NCBI RefSeq assembly: GCF_042242105.1
Contig: NC_092014.1
Span: forward strand, 11,536,374 to 11,600,373
Length of the DNA: 64,000 bases
Direction of reading: 5' to 3'
Source of the DNA: Pempheris klunzingeri
Taxonomy: Eukaryota; Chordata; Actinopteri; Acropomatiformes; Pempheridae
Shown: positions 10,228 to 23,190 of the stretch, one piece after another
Layout of the letters: every line of letters begins with the position of its first letter
Numbering within the stretch: the stretch's first letter is position 1
The notes under the pieces: generated by a model
Database searches by the model: none
What the model was told of the DNA's origin: nothing
What the model saw: only the letters and a program-made list of their open reading frames with translations
Position numbers and translations under genes: made by a program

Positions 10228-11285
10228 GTAGGATAACTTGTGTTTCCCGTTAGCTTAAGGTGTTTGAAACTTCAGCTACTCTCCACTGAGCTTTAAAGCT
10301 GGCAAGTTAAACTTAGTTAACCCAGAGTGTTTGTTATGGTAAGCTAGCTGTCACACAGTCATGATGGAGCTGTTAAATGACTCACTATCCCCGTTAGCGT
10401 TAGATGTCAAACTGTTCAATTAGTTAGAGTAATTTAAGTCAGTATTATGAAGTAAGGTGGCTGTTGGCTGTCCAAGTGACTAAGTTCATACGTTGTTAGC
10501 AGTGGCATTAGCCATCGAGCTAAGAACAAGCCATAACCTCTCAGCTATTAGCGCAGCGTAAAGCCATCAGTCAAGGTGACATGTGGACTGATTGCATAAG
10601 TATCAGTGACAGTCAGGTACCATGTGCGTTACTGGTGTTGTGGAGGAAAAGTAAGACTGTTATGGACGAAGCATATCGAACTTGTGAATAATAAGAAGTA
10701 CGAATAACAGGGATGTTTACAGATTATTACTATAATTTGGCAAACACGGATCTTATAAATATAGCAGCGTTGAGACTGCTGGAATAACCATTAGTAATGC
10801 AATACTTATCAGATAATCTATATATAGGGGTAAGTAGCTTTATGGAGCTACAGTATTGATTGATGTGCAGCTGGAGTGGGTGATGTGAATAAAATCCTCT
10901 GTCACAGTGTAAATAACATTGTATTGTGATATCAACATCAATAGATAAGGTGTCAAAGAAAGATTTCTAGAAAATCAGATGAGAAACTGAATAAAACAAC
11001 AGAACAGACAAAATGTCTGTTTCTGACTAACCCAGCAAATAAAATATTTGCCAAATGACATGATCACAGTAGCCGACCACAGTAGCCTAATGTATGAGAG
11101 GATAGCTACCACTGTGTTATAAGCGTTGTGGCAAATTCTGTGACAGTTGACTAAATTATATTGTCAATTATTAAACAAACAAATTTGCCAATAAAGTGAT
11201 ATTATGTCATGTTATTGCACAATGTGAAAATTCAACTGTAATATATATAATTTGTTGGTAAAGCTCCTTCTCTTCACCTTTGCAG
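10228..11285 (+). other. prelid1: prelid1 intron 1 (in 5' UTR)
   Basis: From the GTAGGA donor to the CTCTTCACCTTTGCAG acceptor. Its first 350 bases are rich in TTAGC/GCTAA words. No other feature was recognised. The left boundary is less sure than the right. Confidence 0.55.
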
Positions 11286-11400
11286 GACTGTGTCAGACTT
11301 TGGATGGAGTCAGCACCCAAGTTTTCATTATCTTGTGTAATCGCAGCCAGGAACCTCAGGGTTCAGGATTCAGGCCATCCTGTACATAAGCGAGAGAAGA

Positions 11401-14400
11401 ATGGTCAAGTATTTCTGTAATAGCACAGAGATCAGGAGCACGTGGGACCACGTTGTCTCTGCTTTTTGGCAGAGGTACCCTAACCCATTCAGGTATCGTA
11501 ATATTTTCATGCTTCATGTAAACCTGCAGGAATCTTGTTATTGTATTGAGTTAGCATGAATCCTATTATACAATGTAGTTGAACCATGTGAACTTACAAC
11601 TATGACTAAGAGCCCTCAGTCATGATTAAGGTAGAGAACTGAGAAAACACATTACAGAAGTAAAACCAAGTTTAGCCTTTTGGTAGTTGTTAAGTCATTC
11701 TGTTTTATTTGATCCAACAACATCAGAATCTTGAAAGAGCTTTCTTCTGTAATATCTCAAACATCAGAGCGACATTTTGTGTATATTAAGCTGTGCCAGG
11801 ATGCGGAAAGCACACACACATATTTTCTTTTAATGGCCTGTTTGAAAGGCAATGTGACTTTTGTTTTAAACAGGACAGAAATTGACCAGGAAACTTGAAC
11901 TTGAAAACTTGAAAGTTCCCATTTTCTCAAGTGTGTCTTAAAACAACACTCACATGCCCATCTGTACAATGACACTGTCTCTGCTTTAATCATTCGCACT
12001 ACCGATTATATACTTACACTAACCACCAAGTGTCAAGCTGACGTGGCTGTGCATTTTTTGTATCGATCAGCACCCATGTTCTCACAGAGGACGTCGTGTA
12101 CCGGGAGGTGACTGCGGACCACCGGCTCCTCACTAGACGACTGCTGATGAAGACCAACCGGCTTCCTCGCTGGGCGGAGTGTTTCTTCCCCTCCGGCATG
12201 TCTCGCTGTGTGTACATCGTCGAGGACTCCATCGTGGACCCCGTCAAAAGGAGCCTGACCACCTACACCTGGAACCTAAACCACACAACTCTCATGGTGA
12301 GCTGTCCGATGTGACTTTTCAAGTCAAATGCTAGTCTTTTTTTTGTCAAGGAGGCTGTAGATAATATTTATTTAATAGCAATGTATCAGATGATAATGTG
12401 AAAATGGTGTGTCAATGCGAAAGGGGTTGTAGTGATGAATCTTTGGAGAATTATCACCTGGATCTGCAGCTGCTCTCGCCTTTATGGAGCTTCATATTGA
12501 GTTTCAGCTCAGTCTTTAGCTCTCTCGTTCGCAACGTATCTGTTCTGGTTCACTCTCACAGCTCTTGTTACGTTGTCTTTTGGCCACAACAGGCAACTGC
12601 TCTCTATATCAACTATATATACTGTAGGTGATAACTTGTCAATATTGTCATCAAAATGTGTTTCCGCTGCCCCCAAGTGGTCAAAAAAATCTGCTATTGC
12701 AGGTTTAAAGAGTGAAATGATACTTAAAACACTGTCTTAAGTAGTATGCTTCAGTGATATATTAGTACTGCTAACTGACATCACTGTTGGATGTAATCAC
12801 CTGTGCAGTATTACCTTGAGATTCTTATTCTCTGCTATTTAAAATCAGTTCACAAATTAAAAAAAGAAAAAGAAAAATCAGTTCTTGTCCATCAGTGTTG
12901 CGGTGTCTCCTCTCTTGTTAGACTTGTTAGACTTGTTACACTGTGTTCGCAGAGTAGAAAAGACTGAGGTCTGTGCCATGACTGTACAGTGTAGTCACGT
13001 GTAGCTGCTAACCCCAGACAGGAGGAGGAAATATTAATTCAAACAGCTTGATCTTCAAAGGAGGCAAATGTTTGAACACAGTTCAGATGTAATAATCTCC
13101 AGAGGATGAAGGACTGTGGCATGACTTGTACGTTATGCAGCTCTGAGGTGTGTTATTTTCACACCCTTACGCTATACATTAATGCAGGATGGATTACTTT
13201 ACTGCAATGTAAAATATAATCAGAATTAAAGCTAACTAACCGGTTGTGATCAAAGAAATTGTCTGAACAAAACACTGGCAAACATAGCCAAGAGGAATCT
13301 GAGAGGATACAGTGTTTTTGTACTTGGAGGAGTAAATTCAACATTTAAGCTGCAGTCTGAATCAAGAGCATGGTTCCAATCATGACCACACAAATCCAAA
13401 TCAAACTGGAAAATTCCCAAATATTCCCATCTGTATTTGGCTTTTACAACTAAACCTAACAAAGATCACGACAAGCCATCCACAGCTGCTTTAAGTGGTG
13501 AAGAGCATGGACGAAAAGCCCAGCATCTGTTTTCCCTATAAATCGGCGCTCAAGCACCTGTATGTCGAAAGTGCACACTAGAAAATATTCCCAATCTGTG
13601 TGACAGATTAAAACAGCTGTCCTTTACCTTAATCTGCTGTCACTTTTCTCTCCCCCATGTTAGTCGGTTGAAGAGCGTTGTGTTTTCCAAGACTCAGTGG
13701 AGCAGCCAGCCATCACCCAGCTGAAACGGGAAGCGTGGATATCCTCAAGTGTTTACGGATTCTCCAGACCCATTCAGGTACTTTTACCCTCTTCATGCAG
13801 TAATTACAACTCTGTTAAACTACAATGAGTTTAATTACATTAGAATATTTTTCATCACATTCTTTTTTATTTCTTTTCCTTTCAGCTAGAAAAAGCCATT
13901 CTTTTCTTTACATAAGTCAAATATGAATTCATTGTAGAAGTAAGATGGTATCTAGAGACACTTAACATAATAACACACAGTTTATTTCTAATCATCTACT
14001 CTTATCTGCTCTTTGGTGTAGAAATATATATTTATGCTTCAGTTTAAGTAAATCTATTTGTTTCCATCCCAGAGGGTAACGTACAGATAACGTACAGAAT
14101 CCTATTTTTAAGGCCGTAGCTCGATTTGTAGGTCACAGTGTGAGCAGCAAAGGCGTGGGAGCCTGTGTGCGAATGCCAAAATAAAGAAGTTGGAGATTTG
14201 AGGGGAGAAGTGAAAGCGGTGCCAAAAATATGTCAACCTAAAGTTGTTATTATTAGATGTGGAAGATGCCAGGCTTGCACTGATATCCCCGGAGAATAGG
14301 AGCGAGAGGCCTGCTAGCTAAGTGTTGTTTCTCAGACGTCTTCCCCCATGTAAAGCCATTTCCTGTTCTGTCTTTTCCCAGGAGTTTGGATTGGCCCGCT

Positions 14401-17400
14401 TCAAGAGCAACCAGGTGAAGGCCATGAAAGGGCTGGAATATGCGCTGTCCAACTTACAGGGTACGTCCACTTCACCAGTAGAAAAAGTGCAAAGGAGAAG
14501 ATGGAAACAAAACGGGTTATTTTTAACTGCTGCCATTTCTGGAAAGGAGAAACTCCTATGAGAAGTTGGGCCTTCTCTCCTCAAAATATTGCACTTCAAC
14601 ACGTTGCACATTATTTATTTTAATTATTTATCAACTCGGGTGTTACAGCATAGTTTGAAGCAGTAATTACTCTGAAATGAGTCTGGAAAGTTGTTAAGCA
14701 TCTCAGCATTTCTCACATGTGGCTGTTAGAATCAGGTCAATTTAAGCAGCCCAAAGATCCTTGTTGTTGCTGAGAAATGCCATGTGACTGCAGAGGGATA
14801 TGAAACCACTTGGATTTCTAAATTTAGGCCCAGACCAAAACAATTTACGTTGTCAGTTCAGTGTTGCATAAACTAAATACTGCAGAGCTGGTCGTATGAA
14901 AGGCCATTTAAAAAAAACCAAAAAAAAAAACAGATCAATCCCCCACTGAGAGACGAATAGGGCAAAAAGATCAATGACATGATAACACGAACATTAAAAA
15001 AACAAGCAGGCTAATTAAAGGTGCTGTCTGCAAAATATGTCTTCTGTAACAAATGGTGACACTCGTGGAAAACGACAACATTTGCAACGTTTGTCCTCCA
15101 TTAGCACTAGCACTGCAAACATAGACTATAAAAGAAGTGGACGCTGTTTTTCCGTGTCTGAAAAGTGAAGCCAATGCGGAGGCCATTCTTTCTAATGACC
15201 AGCAGGGGGCGACTGTGCTGGTTTCCAAAAGAAGTGTACTAGGAAAATTAGCGTACTTCTCACTTGATTTATTACCTCATTTCACATTTTCATCTGAGTT
15301 TATGGTCTCAGTCGCTAGTTTCTTCAACACAGCATAATGTCCATTTACTAAATTATGGTCCCATTTAGAGGAGCGATAAAGCAGGGTAAGCTTTAAGGTG
15401 GACTGTGCTGTGACTAACCAATCAGAGGTGGTTTCCGCGGCACGAACGTCACCTCTGATTCCAAAAACCCAGATGCTGACGCCCGTAAAGCCAAATTATA
15501 GGCTGCGAAACGGCGGTCCACAAACCAATGGGTGACGTCACGGTGGCTACGTCCACTTCTTTTATACAGTCTATGGCTGCAGCTAACGATTATTCTAATT
15601 ATTGGAGCCCAAGTTTATATATTGGAATGTCTTGTTTTGTCCTACCAATTGTCCAAAACACAAAGATATTTACTTTAATTTGATAGAAAACCAAGAAAAT
15701 CAAAAAATATTCAAATTTTGAGACGCAGGAAGAAGTGAATTTTTGGTTTAAAAATGACTTGCATTGAGCTTTGATCACAATCATGACATATTTCCAAACA
15801 TATTTATTATACACAAATCCTTAATCCGTCATAAAATAATCAGAAAAAATAAATTTTTTTGAGACAGATTAAAGCAACACAAAATATAAAACTTTGAAAA
15901 GTCAGTGTTACTCATCAGAGAGGGTCATTTCAATCACAGGAAGCCATTATATGAAAGAGGTAGTGCCATCTTTGGCTTCGGGCCCTGATGGGTGAGGTTT
16001 TGGTCGTGCTACAAACTGTGTGTTGTGCTGATGCAGCGTACTGCTGTCTGAAAGGACGTTCTCCCATTGTTGTGATTCTGTCCCACTGCCCCTTTGTTGA
16101 TGGCACTGCAGGGATTGGCATCAGGCTGAGCGTTGTGGTAAGTATGCTAGCAGTGGGGCATCCATCTGCCATCCCAGGCCTCGCCCAGGGTTGTCACATG
16201 ATGCCATATATGAGCCTCAGACAGTAGACTGTAGCTGAGGTAGTGAGTGTCTCCCCTTGTGTGTTATGTATGCAGATACACACAATATTTGTCTTGAAAA
16301 ATGAGGGAACAGAAACTCTGAGTAGAAACCAAAAGTGACCCTAGTGTTACTATAGAAGTATATAGTGTCTAGTGTAGTTGACCCTAAACCTGAATCCTAG
16401 TCATGACCTTTTTAAAGGAGTGAAATTAGTGACAGCAGTATTTTTCTTTTCTTTCACAAATGCAGCACTTAATATTTTCTTCCCAGAAATGCTGATAATA
16501 ATATCCAGTTAACAGTAAGGATGTATGTTTGTGAGAACATGCTTTGGGATTTTTACCTCTTTTTGTTGCAATCTGGCCGAAATATATTTGACCAGTACTT
16601 TAATAGTCTGTGTTCTACATGAATATCAGAGTAAATCCAGGAGAAATTGTAGTACTGAAGAATCCGAACGCAAAACCAAAAAGCATGTTGTGCATCCGTT
16701 CTCGGAAAGAAACATATCAGATGTTATACAGTCAAGGCAAACGTTTGTTGCTCAAAAAACGGTGTCAGTTACTGCATTTAGCCATTGTATGGCAGTATAG
16801 TCAATGACAGGTGACGTAGATCAGAGAGGGCCTCCACTGTAGTTGTTTCAAAAACTTGAAGCCATCTTTCATTTGCTTGTGTTGCTGTTTTTCTACATTT
16901 TGAACTATCCAATCCACAAAAATCTCCTCTGATTGGACAGAGGGAGAGCGTGTTTGGGGCTGGGAGGGTTGGAGAGAGCAGTGTCGTGTGTGGGATGGAT
17001 TCATGTAATGCTGTGATTGCATGTGGTGCACCTGTGTCTGTGTTGAACTGAAGTTTATACCTTTTTATTTTCTGCCTTAATAGATCAGACACAATACTCG
17101 CTTCATAAAACCACATATTGCGCTTTTAACATTTACTTCAGTAACCTTTGTCTCATCTCTTGCTGCGAATAAAGCGTCAGTTAATTTGCACTGCTGCTAA
17201 TATCGACTGTTACAGCGGCCCAGAGTAAAAGTTGATGCAAAACTATGAAATAAGTTCAGTGAAGTTTTCAGAGAAGCTGGTTCTCATGTTTCAGCAGCTG
17301 AACAACATCATCAAGCTCTGACTCACAGTTCACAGTTCAGTGATTGTGCTGCATTCAAACTTTGACTGGGGAGTATAGATCATTGTCACACTGTTCATTT

Positions 17401-20400
17401 TGATAGTAATGATTACTTAAATACAGGAACATTGTCTCTGCTTTAGAATAACAAAAAGGTTTAAGAAAATGTGCTGTGAAATATTCTCATTATTTGACAG
17501 AGTCAGGTAATTACGAGGTAACTTTGTTTTACACATGAACTACAAATCTCAATATGTATATATAGACCATATAGACGCAATAAGCGATTTGTCAACCCCA
17601 TCAGTGTCAACAGATATACCGCCAGTCTTTGTATTTATATAATTCTATTCTATTAAGTGTTGTTCTGCCGTGCAAGTGAAGTCCGAGCTTCTGCATTGCT
17701 GGCCAGCTTCGTCTCTGATCACTGAGTTCATGTCATAGTTTGCGGCAGCACCCAGCTCATCATTCTTCGTCATAATCAACACTTATGGTAAACAGGAAGT
17801 TAACTTGGTAACGAAGTAGGGAAGTATTCATGTTTCAGGATTTTAGCAGCACGTGCAGACAGAGGCCAAATGTGGGCCGCGACACAGACAGAAAATAAAC
17901 GGTGGATAAGAGAGGGCGGTAGGGCTGAGAGAGAGATGATTAATAGTGAGCAAAAAGGTAATTAGGAAGAAATGGCTGCCATGATAAGAAATGGTACCAG
18001 CAACACGGTCTCTGCATGTCCTCAGACTGCCGAGAAGTCTTCAGTTTAACAAACACCAGCTCTTTCAAGTAACTGGATTGTTTTAAATTTCAATGAGTGA
18101 GGTCCAATGACGACAGACGTTTTACTGACTTATTTTTGTCAGGATTGGCTTTCTCCAGCATCAGTCAGATGTTTTACAGTCTGTAAATCTACAGCCAAAT
18201 GAATACTAAGCTTTATGCTGAACTTAAAATACTTAGCTGTTAAACTTGCGGTACCGCCTTGGGGAAATGGTGGTACTAAATAAACCCAGCTCATTTTATA
18301 CCTCTAGACTGTTATATTGAGCTACAGAGAGAAATCCAAAACAATCGTAGCACCTAAGAAACTATTATCACCAATGAAACATTTATGGAGCTGCACCTGA
18401 GAGTGAATTTTACGGTGCTTCCTTACAAGCAGCAACTTTGCCTTTAGCTTACTGCGCGAGTTAATGGGGCCACTGCACCAGACTGTCAGCCAGTTTAATT
18501 TTAGTAAGGACTGACGTCACCTCCCGCTAAAGTACGTGTGGTGACCAAAAGATGGATAATGACATCAAGGCATACAGTGAAATGTGTTTCTATATGTTGC
18601 ATATGGGATTAAAGCAATTTCCAGCCCTCCCAGGCGAAATATCCCTCCCAGTTTGGGGAAAGGGCTCAATCCTATTGTGATTCTGGTTGTTGTTCTCACG
18701 TGAAGTACTTTAAGATTGAGGGTTCAGATTGAGGTCAGACTCAAACAGCCCCTGCAGCCCATGGAACTGAATCCAGTACGAGGCAGTTTGTAGCAGCATA
18801 CAAATACTGATGTGCTCTCTTCAAGGCTTTTTTCCAAAACATTTTGTCTTTTCAGAGAACGGTGATTTAAGGTGCGTCACCTTTACATCTTGCATGCCGT
18901 TCTCTAACGTTAACCTCTTTGTGTCACTTTCACATAAAAGTCATGACCGTGACTCTTACTCGATCGGAGCCGGTAACATTTCCCAAACACTTTGAACACA
19001 GCACGAGTCTGGATTCAGTGCCGCCTTTAGATTAATGTAACGGCTGCTGCAGCGCAAGGTTGAATACAGAGAGACGAATTTACATCATGTTCAGCCGGAT
19101 TAAGGTCACTGCAATATTCCTCCCACTTAAGTATCATCTACAGAAAATACAATCAGTTGAATAAATTGTGAAACTCTTGTTACAGAGATTCCTCTCATGT
19201 CAGATCAGTGCCTAAAAGTCATTTCCCTTCGCAGTGAGATGTATAAAATAAGCAGCGGACGTCTCTGTCTCGTAAGTGATGAAACTAGCGAGAAAATCTG
19301 ATTCTGTATTCACCAGAGAAGCGGGGTCGAGGTCCCTCGTGCTCACAATGGTCGTTAATTAAGCCTTCAGCAGCAAAATACGTCTTAGAAGCCATCACTG
19401 ATGCTGCCTGTTGGCGAAATGAAGACTTCTCGGTTCGTGTCATCACAGTTTTCACCTCATCGCCGTTTTCTAGCAGTGACATGCTTCCTCTCGCACATCA
19501 GGGGCCTCATTTAGAAAATGGACTTACGATGAATTTTGATCTTCTGACTTAGCAGAAAACCACAAAGAAGTAGTTATTTCGAAAACCTTACTTTGACATG
19601 GAAATGATCTTATCTCTAAGCAAATTCTAGACTTGACGTGAGTGATTTTTCCTGCTGGAAATGTCGGAGTGACATACAGTGGGTAGGGAAAGTATTCAGA
19701 CCCCTTCACTTTTTCCACATTTTGTTATGTTACAGCCTTATTCCAAAATGGATTAAATTCTTTTTTTTTCCTCATCAATCTACACACAATACCCCATAAT
19801 GACAAAGTGAAAAAGGTTTTTTAGAAATTTTTGCAAATGTATTAAAAATAAAAAACTGAAATATCACATGTACATAAGTATTCACCCCCTTTGCTATGAC
19901 ACTCAAAACTGACCTCAGGTGCATCCTGTTTCCACTGATCGTCCTTGAGATGTTTCTACAACTTGACTGGAATCCACCTGTGGTAAATTCAATTGATTGG
20001 ACTTGATTTGGAAAGGCACACACCTGTCTATATAAGGTCCCACAGCTGACAGTGCATGTCAGAGCAGAAACCAAGCCATGAAGTCAAAGGAATTGTCTGT
20101 AGACCTCCGAGACAGGATTGTATCAAGGCACAGATCTGGGGAAGGGTACAGAAAAATTTCTGCAGCATTGAAGGTCCCGAAGAGCACAGTGGCCTCCATC
20201 ATTCGTAAATGGAAGAAGTTCAGAGCCACCAGGACCATGAGAAACAAGATTCTCTGGTCTGATGAAACCAAGATAGAACTATTTGGCCTGAATGCCAAGC
20301 GTCACGTCTGGAGGAAACCAGGCACCGCTCATCACCTGGCAAATACCATCCCTACGGTGAAGCATGGTGGTGGCAGCATCATGCTGTGGGGATGTTTTTC

Positions 20401-21912
20401 AGCGGCAGGAACTGGGAGACCAGTCAGGATAGAGGGAAAGATGAATGCAGCAAAGTACAGAGACATCCTGGATGAAAACCTGCTCCAGAGTGCTCAGGAT
20501 CTCAGACTGGGGCGACGGTTCACCTTCCAACAGGACAACGACCCGAAGCACACAGCCAAGATAACGAAGGAGTGGCTTCGGGACAAGTCTGTGAATGTCC
20601 TTGAGTGGCCCAGCCAGAGCCCAGACTTGAACCCCATTGAACATTTCTGGAAAGACCTGAAAATAGCTGTGCAGCGACGCTCCCCATCTAACCTGACAGA
20701 GCTTGAGAGGATCTGCAGAGAAGAATGGGGAAAAACACCCCAAATGCAGGTGTGCCAAGTTTGTAGCATCATACCCAAGAAGACTTGAGGCTGTAATCGC
20801 TGCCAAAGGTGCCTCAACAAAGTACTGAATAAAGGGTGTGAATACTTATGTACATATGATATTTCAGTTTTTTTATTTTTAATACATTTGCAAAAATTTC
20901 TAAAAAACTTTTTTCACTTTGTCATTATGGGGTATTGTGTGTAGATTGATGAGGAAAAAAAAGAATTTAATCCATTTTGAAATAAGGCTGTAACATAACA
21001 AAATGTGGAAAAAGTGAAGGGGTCTGAATACTTTCCGTACCCACTGTAGATGTGCTCAGGCCTTTAAACTTTCTGTAATCTCTGTGAACAGTCTGATAAG
21101 AATTACTGATTAAAAGTATGAGAAATTAATTGCCAGTTGAGGTGTTTTGATTTAAAAACCGGGTTGCAATGCTCAATATATAAAAGGTGTCAAATTAGAA
21201 ATGAGCACCCCAGGCTGTTTCTGTGGTATTGGGAGACATTGAACGCTGCGCTTTTAGAAGGGAGAGAGCCTTCAGAGACTGGAGTGAGTATGATGATCGA
21301 TGGCTTATAAGTAGCCGTGATCTCGTCTTCCAAAAAGTTTGCTTTTATCCTTTAATCCATAGCTATTCCTAACTAAACTAATTTGTGCTAGCATTATAAA
21401 AGTGGAAATCAATGATTATAAGGTAGGGGCATCAATTTTAAGTTGATTTGAGATTCGTAGATCACAGGTGCTTAAGTTAGCAATGGGCTTCTTAGAACCT
21501 GTGTAAGATTTTTTTATGCCATGTACCTTTTATGAATCAAATGTAAGCACAACGTCAAAAATTGTACTTAATAGTCTGTGAGTTTGGGACCTTTCCTGTA
21601 AACGTCCGCTCATGTCTGAACAAATCCATGAACAAGCACTTGTGTAAAAGTTACCAATGTCTAAACAACAACAAAGGCGACACTTCAGTGTTATGTATTC
21701 TACATCTGAAAAAGGGCTTAGGAGATCATATTGGGATACTGATTGTGTCCTGTCTGTACGTCTTTCTCTGGACACCCTCCGGGCTCACAGGAGAGACGCC
21801 CCAGCGGCTGCTCAGGGACCCAGTGAAGGACGCATCAGAGAAGGCCAAGGAGGCGGCCAAGAGCCTGGCCTCAGCTGCCGCCGTCCCACAGAAAGCCCAG
21901 CAGTACGTCTGA
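11401..21912 (+). CDS. prelid1: PRELID1, PRELI-domain mitochondrial lipid transfer protein
   Basis: Five coding exons: 11401-11492, 12071-12296, 13664-13777, 14382-14460 and 21791-21912 (stop included). All have GT-AG ends and compatible phases, giving 210 residues (human about 219). Start 11401 has a good context (A at -3, G at +4). The protein opens MVKYF, then YPNPFSTHVLTEDVV, RRLLMKTNRLPRWAE, VEDSIVDP, TYTWNLNH, EERCVF, REAWISSSVYGFSR and EFGLARFKSN, the marks of a PRELI/MSF1 domain (about residues 1-175). The C terminus has KDASEKAKEAAKSLASAA, the helical LEA-like repeat of PRELID1, and ends QQYV. In the family, PRELID1 pairs with TRIAP1 in the intermembrane space and carries phosphatidic acid to the inner membrane for cardiolipin synthesis. 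The last intron is 7.3 kb and holds a Tc1 transposon. Teleosts can have two copies, and which one this is cannot be told. Confidence 0.95.
11493..12070 (+). other. prelid1: prelid1 intron 2
   Basis: Donor GTATCG to acceptor TATCGATCAG. It splits a serine codon (AG then C). Nothing else recognised. Confidence 0.85.
12297..13663 (+). other. prelid1: prelid1 intron 3
   Basis: Donor GTGAGC to acceptor CCCCCATGTTAG, phase 0. No repeat or exon recognised inside. Confidence 0.85.
13778..14381 (+). other. prelid1: prelid1 intron 4
   Basis: Donor GTACTT to acceptor TCTTTTCCCAG, phase 0. Nothing else recognised. Confidence 0.85.
15120..15576. mobile_element. Short inverted-repeat element (MITE)
   Basis: The left end reads CATAGACTATAAAAGAAG then TGGACG, and the right end is the reverse complement of CCATAGACTGTATAAAAG then AAGTGGACG. 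The arms are about 25 bases and differ mainly by two missing bases on the left. The 457-base body has no transposase. A further internal palindrome, AACCAATCAGAGGTGG with CACCTCTGATT, lies at about 15417-15460. No clear target duplication was found. The family resembles non-autonomous DNA elements seen in many fish. Confidence 0.75.
15573..15850 (+). repeat. Dispersed fish repeat, copy 2
   Basis: Starts GGCTGCAGCTAACGATTATT and contains ATGTCTTGTTTTGTCC, CCAAAACACAAAGATATT and AAAAATGACTTGC, the order typical of a widespread fish repeat. It abuts the inverted-repeat element directly. Confidence 0.7.
19677..21046 (+). mobile_element. Tc1-family transposon, defective copy
   Basis: A 1,370-base element between TA dinucleotides (19675-19676 and 21047-21048), the Tc1/mariner target duplication. 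The ends read CAGTGGGTAGGGAAAGTATT and its near-perfect inverse. Inverted arms of about 216 bases (19677-19893 and 20831-21046) differ at only about two of the first 84 positions, and each holds a second AAGTATTCA-type word inside, the IR/DR layout of fish Tc1 elements. The transposase inside is broken (see 20078), so the copy cannot move by itself. It lies in prelid1 intron 5 in the gene's sense direction. Confidence 0.95.
20078..20828 (+). pseudogene. Tc1 transposase, internal deletion plus frameshift
   Basis: The open frame from 20078 gives 236 residues (stop at 20788), against about 340 for the family. The first helix-turn-helix is present (KISAALKVPKSTVASIIRKW, residues 26-45), but the sequence then jumps at about codon 48 (near 20221) to MRNKILWSDETK, so the second DNA-binding half and linker, about 100 residues, are missing. 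The DD34E catalytic residues remain: D62, D153 (QQDNDPKH) and E188 (NPIEHFWKDLK). After EEW (20728) the usual C terminus continues in the +1 frame, readable as PRRLEAVIAAKG to a stop at 20826-20828, so a one-base indel lies at about 20729-20742. A nuclear transposase, inactive here. Confidence 0.9.
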
Positions 21913-23190
21913 CAGGACAGCACCCGAAGTGCTGTGCAGGTGACATTAACTCTAACACAAGAGCCTTTTGGTCATCTGGGTCGCCTCGACTGGACTCAAG
22001 TTTTGTGGGATGTGATTGCAGTATCACAGCTGATCACTGTTTCATTCTCCAAACAATGCAATCTTTGTTTCTGTTCCACATGAACCGCACTCAGATGAGC
22101 TCTTTTCTCTACACTTAGACTCTTTCTCTACTCCTTTCTGTCAGCTTTCGTTAAATCTCAGGTTTGAGCTTATGTATGAAACATATTTGCCTTTGTAGAA
22201 ACTGTCAGATTTTGACCAGCAGAAACTACGTCAGAGGTAAACGCACATGTTTGTGTGTCTTGCAATATATTTAACTTGTCCCTTTTTAATTAAGTACGCT
22301 TTTTATCCGGCAAAATGATAAAACGTCTGGAAATGTATGATACATTATTATGCTTTGGGTATTGGTCCAGCCTAATGGCCACATCAGATCAAATCATAAT
22401 CCTGTGACTGAGTAGTTTTATTTTCACTCAAGCAAGCAAGGAAGGACAAGGATTATCATTTAATGGTTTAACGGCCCCTCTCCTCATGATTTCCTCCATA
22501 GTTGACTGAATGTACCGCTTTCGACCACACATCACCACACAGTATATGTTGCTAGCGTCAGCACACTGTCTGTTCTGTAGTAACGCGCACACAAATAGAA
22601 CATTTAGCATGAAAGCTACTGGTTAATCACTGCCAGCACAGCCTGTACTGATTCACTGATAAGCACAAGACACCAAAGTGACTTATATCAAGAAACTCAG
22701 ATTGAACAAAGTTTTCACATCTCTGCGCTCTGACTTACTCTGTGATGCGATTTAGCCTTTAACAGTCTGACTGAGCCACTGATGTGCATTAGTGAAAATG
22801 TTTTTGATGAGGTTATTTCAATCTGCATGTCGATATGAGCCTGGAGGTAATATTATCGTAAACATTTCAGCGATCGCATTCCCTTTTTAGATGGAATCGT
22901 CTCGATTTTTCGGCTGCAAGACTTGAATTATAGTTAAAAAAAAATCAATCATTGTATGTATTTTGAAGGATTATTTAGTGTTAAGCATTTGTAATACATG
23001 CTATGTGAAGGTTTATTTTAACAAGGTAGTAGTAAGAAGTCTGCTGGACTTTTAATAGAAGAGTTGAACATGTTTTACTCAGTCAAAAACATTTTCAACC
23101 AAAACCTTCAGGTTAAAAGTCCAATATTTGTTGTCTCGTGTTTTCTAATTGTTATGTTTAGCTTTAATAAAATTTGTTAAGTTATTGATT
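21913..23190 (+). other. prelid1: Probable prelid1 3' UTR
   Basis: From the stop codon to just past the AATAAA at 23166. No other exon recognised. Extent inferred from the signal only. Confidence 0.55.
23166..23171 (+). terminator. prelid1: Poly(A) signal, prelid1
   Basis: AATAAA followed by a T-rich stretch, 1.25 kb past the stop codon. No better plus-strand hexamer was noticed nearer. Confidence 0.6.

Larger units (their letters stand above)
14461..21790 (+). other. prelid1: prelid1 intron 5 (7.3 kb)
   Basis: Donor GTACGT, acceptor GGGCTCACAG, splitting a glycine codon (G then GA). It contains an inverted-repeat element (15120), a dispersed repeat (15573) and a Tc1 element (19677), listed separately. 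The stretches 15860-19670 and 21050-21780 show no recognised feature. Confidence 0.85.

Noticed and set aside
16235..16260. let-7-like word TGAGGTAGTGAGTG
   Set aside because: Only the first nine bases fit let-7, and no hairpin partner was found nearby.
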